DNA from: a bacterium
GTDB lineage: Bacteria > Oederibacteriota > CAKKQC01
DNA: 16,575 nucleotides
NCBI GenBank assembly: GCA_919901855.1
Contig: CAKKQC010000013.1
Coordinates: 1 to 16,575, forward strand
Direction of reading: 5' to 3'
Below are positions 1-6,040 of the stretch, one piece after another (position 1 is the first letter of the stretch; every line of letters begins with the position of its first letter). The translations under genes and the position numbers were made by a program. Under the pieces are notes generated by a model. The model saw nothing but the letters and a program-made list of their open reading frames with translations. It was not told where the DNA came from and made no database searches.

Positions 1-36
1 GCCGAGGCCCCAAATCAGTTGTCGTTGTTCACTTAA
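1..36 (+). CDS. 3' end of an unidentified gene ending in a clamp-binding-like motif (partial)
   Basis: Frame 1 is open from the first base and stops at TAA after 11 codons, reading AEAPNQLSLFT. QL-S-LF at or near an extreme C-terminus is the classical bacterial beta sliding-clamp binding motif, found on Y-family polymerases, MutS-type repair proteins and other clamp clients. Only 11 residues are visible, so the parent gene lies to the left of the window and cannot be identified. The base composition here is more AT-rich than in the following genes. The motif is short enough to occur by chance. Confidence 0.3.
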   Translation, partial: AEAPNQLSLFT

Positions 37-75
37 CGTTGGGACACTACTGATCTGGTCTCCATCTGTACAGGG

Positions 76-201
76 GTGGAGAAGACAATTCAGTGGCGGA
101 GCATCGATCGCCCGGAGGCCATCGGCTGGGTTGCCAGTGGAAGATGGATCTTGGCGAAGGACAAGGACTACTTCTATCTGGTGGGACTGAAGATCGACTA
201 G
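76..201 (+). CDS. possible small protein or C-terminal gene remnant (41 codons)
   Basis: After the TAA at 34-36 the same frame is open to TAG at 199-201. The first usual start codon is GTG at 76, which gives 41 residues. The end of the frame looks protein-like, with GRWILAKDKD followed by YFYLVGLKID: alternating charged and aromatic residues unlike the Arg/Ala/Pro-rich shadow frames elsewhere in the window. The stop overlaps the stop of the convergent glycerate kinase gene by four bases (CTAG). No family is recognised. It could be a genuine small gene, the tail of a decayed gene whose front was lost, or chance. Confidence 0.22.
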   Translation: MEKTIQWRSIDRPEAIGWVASGRWILAKDKDYFYLVGLKID

Positions 202-1373
202 GGGACCGTCCCGCGGAGAACCTCTCCTACTCTCTCCTCCAGCAACACCGCCGCGTTCCGCACCGATACACGCTTGCTGATCCCGCGTTCCGTCAGGCCC
301 CAGACGCCGCTGAGGCCCAGGGCCGAAACGGCCCTCGGGGGGAGCATGACGCGGCCGGCGAACGCCCACACGGGGATGCCGGAGCATCCCGCAGCGCCCT
401 TGGCGCTGCCGGGTACGCGCACGCGCCTCGCGTGCGCCGCGACCCGGGCGACGAGCTTGCCCTGGGCCGTCTGCGCGTCGAGCGAGCCCTCGCCCGTCAG
501 AACGAGATCGGCGTGGCGCAGGGCCGCGTCGAGACCGAGGAGCTCGAAGATCGTGTCGGCGCCGGGGACGAGCTTCGCTCCGAGCAACGCGACGAGCCCG
601 GCCCCGAGTCCGCCCGCGGCGCCTCCTCCCGGCAGCCGGGCGACGTCGAGCCCGAGGTCGCGCCGGACGACCCGGGCGAAGTTCGCCAGCGCCCGGTCGA
701 GGAGCCGCATCTGGGAGGGCGTCGCGCCCTTCTGGGCGGTGTAGAGGCGGGCGCCCCGGGGACCGAGCAGGGGACTGCGGACGTCGGTCGCGCCCAGCAC
801 GGTCACTCCGCGGAGCCGGCGCCGCACGGGGGACACGTCGATGCGGGCGAGGCGCAGGAGTCCGAGGCCGCCGGGCTCGATCGGCTTGCCGTCGGCATCC
901 AGGAGCTTCGCCCCAAGCGCCGCCGCCATCCCGGAGCCGGCGTCCACGGTCGCGCTGCCCCCGACGGTGACCACGATCCGGCGGGCGCGGGCGGCGAGGG
1001 CCGCGGCGAAGAGCTCGCCGACGCCGAAGGTCGTCGCGCGCACGGGATCGCGCCGCGCGGGCGGCACGAGCAGGAGCCCGGCGGCCTGCGCCATCTCGAC
1101 GACGGCGGTCCGGCGGGGGAGCAGGAGGAACCGGGCCCGGACGGGGTCGCCCAGCGGTCCCCTCACCCAACGGGCACTCAACCTTCCGCCCGCGTCCGCG
1201 AGCGCGTCGAGCGTTCCTTCGCCGCCGTCGGCGAGCGGCAGGCAGGTCACGCGCGCGTCCGGCCGGGCCGACCGGGCGCCGCGCGCCATGGCGAAGGCCG
1301 CGGCCCGCGCGGACAGACTGCCCTTGAACGAGTCGGGGCAGATCAGAATATGGAAGCGGCGGGGGAGGTTCAG
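198..1373 (-). CDS. glycerate 2-kinase (GlxK/GarK family)
   Basis: This enzyme phosphorylates D-glycerate with ATP to 2-phosphoglycerate in the cytoplasm, feeding glyoxylate, serine or sugar-acid breakdown into glycolysis. Family motifs are clear in order: PDSFKGSLSA near the N-terminus, ADGGEGT, a Gly-rich GGSATVDAGSGMAAALGAK segment, and TGEGSLDAQTAQGK near the C-terminus. About 391 residues from the chosen start matches the usual 380 or so. The start is odd. Family members begin M-K-I-L-I-x-PDSFKG, but here the Met position is TTC and there is no in-frame ATG, GTG or TTG nearby. I used CTG at 1373, which overlaps the stop of the upstream roadblock gene as CTGA, like the NTGA junctions elsewhere in the operon. 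ATT at 1349 is an alternative. It is the last gene of the minus-strand block, so its link to the GTPase genes may be only positional. Confidence 0.88.
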   Translation of the reverse strand: MNLPRRFHILICPDSFKGSLSARAAAFAMARGARSARPDARVTCLPLADGGEGTLDALADAGGRLSARWVRGPLGDPVRARFLLLPRRTAVVEMAQAAGLLLVPPARRDPVRATTFGVGELFAAALAARARRIVVTVGGSATVDAGSGMAAALGAKLLDADGKPIEPGGLGLLRLARIDVSPVRRRLRGVTVLGATDVRSPLLGPRGARLYTAQKGATPSQMRLLDRALANFARVVRRDLGLDVARLPGGGAAGGLGAGLVALLGAKLVPGADTIFELLGLDAALRHADLVLTGEGSLDAQTAQGKLVARVAAHARRVRVPGSAKGAAGCSGIPVWAFAGRVMLPPRAVSALGLSGVWGLTERGISKRVSVRNAAVLLEERVGEVLRGTVP

Positions 1374-1873
1374 CGGAGGACGGTCGGCGAGGCGGACTTG
1401 AGGACTTCCTGGACCAGGGCGTAGGCCGCTTCCGGGTACTCGGCGGGCAGGGTCCCGGGCGGAAGCACGTCCCGCTCGAGGTCGCCGAGGAGCGGATGCA
1501 GGCTGTGCGCGGCCTTGTCGGTGAAGACCTGGATGCGGCCCAGCGACCCGGCGTCCTCGAAGACGACGGCGAGGATGCCGCGTTCGCCGGCGCGCCGGAG
1601 GTAGAAGTGCTTCTTGTCCCCCTCGTGGAAGAGCACGGAGATGTCCTGGTCGCCGAGGTAGCTCGCGAGCTCGTGCGTGACGAGGAAGTTGCAGGTCAGG
1701 AGCGTCGTGAGCTCCGCGGGGTCGTTGCCCGGGATGACGCCCTGCTTGGCGATGAGGGAGCCCGACTCGTCGACCAGGAGGGCGCCCGACGCGCCCGCGC
1801 GCGACACGAGGTCCTGGAGGTGCCGCGCGATCTCGCGCACGGTCTCGGGGGTGGCGAGTAGGTGCCGGGGCAT
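1370..1873 (-). CDS. roadblock/LC7-family protein (MglB-like), 167 aa
   Basis: This is a single-domain roadblock/LC7 protein. The signature is an N-terminal helix (about residues 8-27), then the strand-turn-strand GALLVDESGSLIAKQG, a helix around LTTLLTCNFLVTHELA, and two strands containing ISVLFHEG and FYLRRAG, ending with ILAVVFED. Roadblock proteins dimerise and bind small GTPases; MglB in Myxococcus is the GTPase-activating partner of MglA. An mglA gene lies upstream on the same strand, and a second roadblock protein is encoded between them, so a regulatory or scaffold role is likely. The specific partner is inference. The C-terminal 40 residues or so form a helical extension. The start ATG lies 6 bases after the stop of the membrane-protein gene, and the stop overlaps the kinase. 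Confidence 0.85.
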   Translation of the reverse strand: MPRHLLATPETVREIARHLQDLVSRAGASGALLVDESGSLIAKQGVIPGNDPAELTTLLTCNFLVTHELASYLGDQDISVLFHEGDKKHFYLRRAGERGILAVVFEDAGSLGRIQVFTDKAAHSLHPLLGDLERDVLPPGTLPAEYPEAAYALVQEVLKSASPTVLR

Positions 1874-1879
1874 GACGGT

Positions 1880-2224
1880 CTAGTCTCCCATACCGTGGTA
1901 GTAGAGCCAACCCGCCACGGCGCTGAGGGCTCCGCAGGTCGTGAGGCACACGAGCGAGTACGTGCGAAGCCGCATGCTCTCGACGTACATCCCGGGGTCG
2001 GACGGGATCAGGGGCGTGAGCTGGACGGCCGCGAAGAGGTGGAGGCCGGCGGCGGCCACGAGCAGGATCGATCCCGCGAGCGGCAGGACCCAGAGTCGCC
2101 GGTGGCCGATGAGCGCCAGCAGGCTCCGGAGCACAAGCGCGTAGAGCACGAAGGCGACGGCCAAAAGGAGCAGGGCCGCCTCGTACCAGAGGACCTCGGG
2201 GGGGACCGTGTGGAGCCAGCTCAC
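1880..2224 (-). CDS. small integral membrane protein, three predicted helices (114 aa)
   Basis: No family is recognised. The protein has three hydrophobic stretches: about residues 11-38 (after VLWYE), 44-65 (LWVLPLAGSILLV) and 88-110 (YSLVCLTTCGALSAVAG). A short basic loop, GHRR, lies between the first two, which suggests that this loop is cytoplasmic. I chose GTG at 2224 because upstream of it the frame lies under the 3' end of the preceding membrane-protein gene and reads as Cys/Arg-rich shadow sequence. This leaves a 13-base gap after that gene. It sits in the tightly packed mglA operon immediately before the single-domain roadblock gene. Together with its upstream neighbour it could form a membrane anchor or sensor for the GTPase module; that role is inference. 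Confidence 0.7.
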   Translation of the reverse strand: MSWLHTVPPEVLWYEAALLLLAVAFVLYALVLRSLLALIGHRRLWVLPLAGSILLVAAAGLHLFAAVQLTPLIPSDPGMYVESMRLRTYSLVCLTTCGALSAVAGWLYYHGMGD

Positions 2225-2237
2225 GATGGGGTCTCGT

Positions 2238-2618
2238 TCATGGCATCCGGTCCTGGCGCGCCCGGCGCAGGGCGAGCCGCAACAGGAGCATCCACGTGGC
2301 CGCACAGGCGTAGAGCGATCCGGCGGCGGAGACGAAGAGGGCCCCGTAGGCGATTCCCCGCTCGACCTTGAGCCCGGGCACGGCCACGCCCGCGGTCCCC
2401 GCCGACGCGAGGGTGTAGACCGTGTAGAGGAGGATGCCCGAGGGCGCCCAGAGCAGGAGCCGCCAGCCGGTCGGGGTCTCGAACGCGCGCTCGAGCCGGC
2501 GGGCGATGAGGCCGAGGAAGAAGAACGACACCCAGAGCAGTACGCCGCCCAGGACGGCCACGTAGTTCGTGAGCACGACGTAGAAGAGGTAGTCCGAGGT
2601 GGTCAGCAGTTTCGCCAT
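2238..2618 (-). CDS. small integral membrane protein, three predicted helices (126 aa)
   Basis: No family is recognised. Hydrophobic segments lie at about residues 11-40 (YVAVLGGVLLWVSFFFLG), 52-71 (LLLWAPSGILLYTVYTL) and 88-113 (ending WMLLLRLALRR). Basic loops ARRLER after the first helix and RLALRRARQDR at the C-terminus suggest N-terminus out and C-terminus in by the positive-inside rule. The start ATG is 3 bases after the stop of the DUF4388-like gene. The next gene is a second membrane protein of similar size and helix number, so the pair may be distant paralogues or subunits of one complex. The conserved packing with mglA and two roadblock genes suggests a membrane partner of the GTPase switch. 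Confidence 0.75.
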   Translation of the reverse strand: MAKLLTTSDYLFYVVLTNYVAVLGGVLLWVSFFFLGLIARRLERAFETPTGWRLLLWAPSGILLYTVYTLASAGTAGVAVPGLKVERGIAYGALFVSAAGSLYACAATWMLLLRLALRRARQDRMP

Positions 2619-2621
2619 GGC

Positions 2622-3467
2622 CTAGAGCCCCACGTCGATCAGGCGGCCCACCGCGGACCGCATGACCGTGCCCAGCTCGCCCGCCCGCCGGGCGCCGATG
2701 AGCAGGCGGCACCGGGCGCGTAGGCCGTCGGCGAGCGCGTAAAACCCGCCCTTGCGCAGGTGCCCGGGCTCCCCGAGGTCCTGCCGGCGGACCTCGAGGT
2801 CGAAGAGGTAGTCCCCGAACCCGGGGACGAACTGCTCGACCGACCGGCGCAGGGTCTCGTAGAGCTCGAGGCGCTGTACATCCAGGTCCACGGTCCGGAG
2901 CGTGTCGGCGTCCGGGCACTCCCAGATCTCGCAGCGCTCCGCCCCGGCCTCCCACGGCTCCACCGGCGCGACCCAGCGGTCGGTGTCCGGCCACCACGCG
3001 CCCACGATCGCGCCGTCCGCGGCGAAGACGTGCAGGGGCCCCTCGGGCGCGTCGATGATGGCCGCGCCCGTCACCTTGCGCTCCTGGAAGACGGCCTCGA
3101 GCGCCGCGGGGTCCGCGGGGACCTTGTCGGTCTTGAGAATTCGCACCGTGCCGTGGTGGAACGCGAGCAGGGCCCGCAGGAGGTCGTAGTCGAGCCGGCA
3201 GATCTCGAGGAAGGCCCGGTGCTTCTCCAGCCAGGCGAGGAGTTCGACCAGGGCGTCGAAGCCCTTCGTGAGCTTCTCGTTGCGCTCGAGGACGGGCGCG
3301 ATGAGCTCGCCGTCGCGCAGGAACAGCACGGCCTCCGCCTCTTCCGCGACCATGCGCACGTAACCCGTGTGCGCCTCCCGGTGGAGGCTCTGGAGCACGC
3401 CGTCGAAGCGCACGTACGTGGTATCGAGGTTCCGTTGGAGGGCCTTGCCGCGGGGGAGACGAATCAT
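2622..3467 (-). CDS. DUF4388/PATAN-like protein of unknown function (281 aa)
   Basis: No firm family assignment. The first 60 residues or so follow the pattern of DUF4388/PATAN-like domains: a short start, then FDGVLQSLHREAHTGYVRM, an alternating stretch, and AVLFLRDGELIAPVLE, that is a helix, a TG-turn and a strand ending in a display-type DGEL. Such domains often accompany MglA, roadblock and response-regulator proteins in delta-proteobacteria-like genomes (established association, recalled rather than searched). The middle contains an alpha/beta region with TGAAIIDAPEGPLHVF, and the C-terminal third is mixed helix and strand. No membrane segment or signal peptide is visible, so it is probably cytoplasmic. 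Its ATG overlaps the stop of the roadblock-fusion gene by four bases (ATGA), implying coupled translation and a shared function. Confidence 0.75.
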   Translation of the reverse strand: MIRLPRGKALQRNLDTTYVRFDGVLQSLHREAHTGYVRMVAEEAEAVLFLRDGELIAPVLERNEKLTKGFDALVELLAWLEKHRAFLEICRLDYDLLRALLAFHHGTVRILKTDKVPADPAALEAVFQERKVTGAAIIDAPEGPLHVFAADGAIVGAWWPDTDRWVAPVEPWEAGAERCEIWECPDADTLRTVDLDVQRLELYETLRRSVEQFVPGFGDYLFDLEVRRQDLGEPGHLRKGGFYALADGLRARCRLLIGARRAGELGTVMRSAVGRLIDVGL

Positions 3468-4807
3468 GCACGTCCTCCATCGGAGGACGTGGGTCCTCCT
3501 TCCGCCGCGGCCGTGCTTTCCGACGGACCGGCCGGGGCTGACCGCTTCCGGCTCGTGGACCGCCGCAGGGCCTGGGCGAAGAGGTACCCGAGCGCGGGTT
3601 TGAGGCCCGGCGGCAGGGAGTCATCGGTGCGTGCGGCCAGGCCCGTCCGCCACCGCTCCACGAGTGCGTCACCCGCGGCGCGCCCGAGCAGCTTGTCGGT
3701 GACCCAGAGCCGGTTGAGCAGGAGGTCGAGGAAGGCCCGCGCCACCGCCTGCCGCCGCCGGTCCTTGGGCCAGCTCCGCAGGGCCGCGAGCCCGTCGTCG
3801 GGCAGGTGCCCGGCAACCGCCCGGCCGAGCACGTCCGGGTGACGGTCGACGGAATCCCGGTCCACGTTTCCGAGGATGGAGGCCGTGCGTTCCCCGAACA
3901 CGTCCGCGAACGGAGCTGCCGACTGGTCGACGAGCTGGTGCCAGATCTGGACCGACACGAGGTCCTCGTCCTCGACCTTCCGTTCGGCGATGACGCCCTC
4001 GTACGCCGCCATCAGGATCCTCTCGACGTCGGCCAGGAGCTTGCGGGTCTCGGCGGCCTCGCCGGCCGAGATCGTGGTCGCCACGCGCCCGATCAGGTCG
4101 CGGGCTTCGCGCCAGGCTTTGGCCGCCGACGTCGGGACGCCGGCCTTGACGCAGTCTTCGGCGAGCGTCTTGATCCGCCAGAACTTGCGGATCAGGTCCG
4201 CGGGAGGATTCTTGACCAGCTTCGAGGGCGCGGCGGCCGCGGGCGCTTTCGGGGAGGCGGCCGGCTTGCCGGTGGCGGGGGAAGCCGGGGCTGGGGTCTG
4301 GCCGGCCCGTTCGGCCTCCGCCGGGGTCGCCGGCGTCGCCGGCGCGTCCTCGACCGTGGCCTGCAGCACGTCGGGCCCGACCACGGCGCGTGGGCACTCG
4401 TCCAGCGTGTGGCGCAGGTCGGCCTGCACCTGGCGCACGAGTACGCGGACCGGTCCCAGCCCCTGCGCCTGGTCGAACAGGACGACGAGCAGGGACTCCT
4501 CGCCGACGGCCTGGAGGTAGACGTTGAGTTCGCGCTCCCGCTGGAAGACGAGCGAGAATTCTTTCTCTCCGACCCGGTGGGCGAGAGCCCGAGTGGTAGC
4601 GAAATCCCCCGCGGCGAGGGCGGCCACGGTCGCGAGCTCGAGGTGCCCGAGCCCGCCGGCGCCCGCGATGATCTTGCCGGCCGTGTCGATCAGGAGGACG
4701 CAGGCCACACCCTCCTTCGCCGTGAGCGTCTCCAGGGTGTGCTGGAACGCGGCCTGCTGCTCCGGGCCGATGAGCAGGTTGACGTTGCCGTCGGAGAGTT
4801 CGATCAT
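3464..4807 (-). CDS. roadblock/LC7 domain protein with helical C-terminal extension (447 aa)
   Basis: Residues about 15-130 form a roadblock/LC7 (MglB-like) domain: CVLLIDTAGKIIAGAG, a central helix region around LATVAALAAGD, and FSLVFQRE and LLVVLFDQ strands. Residues about 150-205 are an Ala/Pro-rich linker (for example PATPATPAEAE). Residues about 205-420 are helix-rich and unrecognised, followed by a disordered Ser/Arg/Gly-rich tail. Free MglB proteins are about 160 residues, so this is a fusion nearly three times the usual length. Its ATG overlaps the mglA stop by four bases, the closest possible coupling, which makes it the prime candidate for the GTPase-activating or GTPase-binding partner of MglA. 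Cytoplasmic; no membrane segment is seen. What the helical part does is unknown. Confidence 0.85.
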   Translation of the reverse strand: MIELSDGNVNLLIGPEQQAAFQHTLETLTAKEGVACVLLIDTAGKIIAGAGGLGHLELATVAALAAGDFATTRALAHRVGEKEFSLVFQRERELNVYLQAVGEESLLVVLFDQAQGLGPVRVLVRQVQADLRHTLDECPRAVVGPDVLQATVEDAPATPATPAEAERAGQTPAPASPATGKPAASPKAPAAAAPSKLVKNPPADLIRKFWRIKTLAEDCVKAGVPTSAAKAWREARDLIGRVATTISAGEAAETRKLLADVERILMAAYEGVIAERKVEDEDLVSVQIWHQLVDQSAAPFADVFGERTASILGNVDRDSVDRHPDVLGRAVAGHLPDDGLAALRSWPKDRRRQAVARAFLDLLLNRLWVTDKLLGRAAGDALVERWRTGLAARTDDSLPPGLKPALGYLFAQALRRSTSRKRSAPAGPSESTAAAEGGPTSSDGGRA

Positions 4808-5409
4808 GGCGTGGCTCCCGCGCCCGAACCCTCGGCCAGCCGCCGGACCGCGAGCCCGGCGGCGGTGCGCAGGGTGTCCATGACGCCGATTCCGTGCCGC
4901 GCGATGGCCTCGTGCGACGGGGCTTCGTGCGGGTTGAACCGCTTCTGGAGGATCTCGATGGGCATCCGGTCCTTGAGGTCGCGCTTGTTGAACTGGACGA
5001 CGAGAGGGATCTCCGCGGGGTCCAGCCCGATCTCCCGCAGGTCGTTCGCGATCAGGAGCTGGCTTTGTTCGTTGTCCGTCAGCCGGGCTTCCTGGGAATC
5101 CACGACGAAGACGAGGACGTCCAGACCCTTGAGGATCAGCTTGCGGCTCGCGCCGTAGTAGACCTGACCGGGCACGGTGTAGAGGTGCAGGCGCGTCGAC
5201 CAGCCTGCCGCGCTCCCGAGCATGACGGGGAGGAAGTCGAAGAACATCGTCCGTTCCGTCGCGGTGTCGAGCGTCAGGATTTCCCCGTGCCGCTCCGCGG
5301 GCAGGGTATCGGCGATGACCCGAAGATTCGTGGTCTTGCCGCCGAGACCGGGCCCGTGGTACGCGATCTTGAGGACGACCTCGCGAGTGAGTTTGTTGGC
5401 AAAGGCCAT
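4804..5409 (-). CDS. mglA: MglA-type small Ras-like GTPase
   Basis: A prokaryotic Ras-superfamily GTPase of 201 residues, close to the 195 of Myxococcus MglA. Visible motifs are the P-loop GPGLGGKTTN at residues 19-28, ERTMFFDFLP in the switch-1 region, LYTVPGQVYY as switch 2 (the MglA-type TVPGQ in place of DTAGQ), ASRKLILKG, FVVDSQ, and the guanine-specificity motif NKRD. In characterised systems MglA-GTP marks a cell pole and recruits motility or polarity machinery, and MglB resets it. Here the next gene, overlapping by four bases, is a roadblock protein, and a second roadblock gene follows further down. It probably cycles between cytoplasm and membrane; no lipidation site is visible. A TACGAT box 8 bases before the ATG may be its own promoter. 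Cellular role is inference. Confidence 0.93.
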   Translation of the reverse strand: MAFANKLTREVVLKIAYHGPGLGGKTTNLRVIADTLPAERHGEILTLDTATERTMFFDFLPVMLGSAAGWSTRLHLYTVPGQVYYGASRKLILKGLDVLVFVVDSQEARLTDNEQSQLLIANDLREIGLDPAEIPLVVQFNKRDLKDRMPIEILQKRFNPHEAPSHEAIARHGIGVMDTLRTAAGLAVRRLAEGSGAGATP

Positions 5410-5417
5410 GACAACCT

Positions 5418-5423
5418 ATCGTA
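5418..5423 (-). promoter_or_regulatory. possible -10 element of mglA (TACGAT)
   Basis: TACGAT matches the TAnnnT core of a housekeeping -10 box and ends 8 bases before the mglA ATG, so initiation would fall almost at the start codon. No convincing -35 is present; the region upstream is a G/C tract. There is also no Shine-Dalgarno sequence of the usual strength before the ATG. Confidence 0.35.
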
Positions 5424-5441
5424 GCCCAAGGGAGGCGTATT

Positions 5442-5461
5442 GGGGGGGGCGGCCGTCCCCC
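5442..5461 (-). terminator. GC hairpin between lipoprotein gene and mglA
   Basis: In the 56-base gap between the lipoprotein stop and mglA, a run of eight G (5442-5449) faces a run of five C (5457-5461) around a short CGGCCGT loop, giving a five-pair all-GC stem. There is no T tract on either strand, so this is a weak terminator or attenuator candidate. It could separate the dnaK-lipoprotein transcript from the mglA operon. Confidence 0.28.
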
Positions 5462-5465
5462 GTTG

Positions 5466-6008
5466 TTACCAGCGCAGGGGTTGCTGGGTTTCGGCCTCGA
5501 TGCGGGTCTTGGCCTTCTGGAGCTTGAGGGCGGACTCGTCCGCCAGCCGGCGGGTCTCCGGCGCGTTCCCGGACGCGAGCGCCCCGCGCGCCTGGTCCAG
5601 CAGTCCTTCGATCGCGGCGATGTCGTCCTTCACGAGCAACTGATACCCCGTCCCCTTGAGCCGGCCGAGCATGAGTTCGGCCTTCCGCACCTGTATCCCG
5701 GCCTTCGCCAGGTCGGAATCGGTCGAGATCGTCGACGACGCGGCCGCCACGGGCACGGCCGCCGTGGCGCCCACCTTCCTCGGCGCGGCGGTCTCCTCCG
5801 GAAGTTCCCAGCCTTCCGGGAACCCGTCCCGGCGCATGGCCGGCTTCGGGGGGGATTCGAACGCCTGGTCGATCGGTACATCGCGTCCTCCGGCCGTGGC
5901 GCCGAAGCCGCTCCGGACCGCGGACCGGCCCGCGCAACCGCCCAGCATGGCGCCGGCGGCGATCGCGAGGATCAGCGGGCGGGCCGGGCGGGTCGACCGG
6001 AACGGCAT
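5466..6008 (-). CDS. lipoprotein of unknown function (180 aa)
   Basis: A basic N-terminus and hydrophobic stretch (LILAIAAGAML) are followed by the lipobox LGGC with Cys25, so the protein should be exported, lipidated and anchored in a membrane. The mature N-terminal half is low in complexity (Gly/Pro/Ala). The C-terminal 80 residues or so are charged and helix-forming (LLDQARGALASGN, RRLADESALKLQKAKTRIEAE), perhaps a coiled coil. ATG at 6008 was chosen because it gives the lipoprotein signal directly; an adjacent GTG codon precedes it. It follows the DnaK-like gene by 32 bases and is probably co-transcribed with it. No family is recognised, and its relation to the downstream MglA genes is unclear. 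Confidence 0.78.
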   Translation of the reverse strand: MPFRSTRPARPLILAIAAGAMLGGCAGRSAVRSGFGATAGGRDVPIDQAFESPPKPAMRRDGFPEGWELPEETAAPRKVGATAAVPVAAASSTISTDSDLAKAGIQVRKAELMLGRLKGTGYQLLVKDDIAAIEGLLDQARGALASGNAPETRRLADESALKLQKAKTRIEAETQQPLRW

Positions 6009-6040
6009 CACGGTATGCCCCCTTCGCCCCCGCGCCCGTC

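Noticed and set aside
59-82. Hairpin TCTCCA...TGGAGA as a terminator for the edge gene
   Set aside because: The stem is only six Watson-Crick pairs plus wobble pairs, with no T tract on either strand.
93-1424. Long plus-strand open frame opposite the kinase and roadblock genes
   Set aside because: Arg/Gly/Glu/Ala-rich shadow translation with no motifs; the minus strand has clear family motifs. Long antisense frames are normal at this GC content.
2221-3816. 531-codon minus-strand frame spanning three genes
   Set aside because: Arg/Pro/Gly-rich shadow in another frame of genes that have recognisable domains or membrane helices.
6009-6040. Frameshift or hidden lid after the DnaK-like stop
   Set aside because: Only 32 bases remain before the lipoprotein gene, and no lid-like sequence is found in other frames there.
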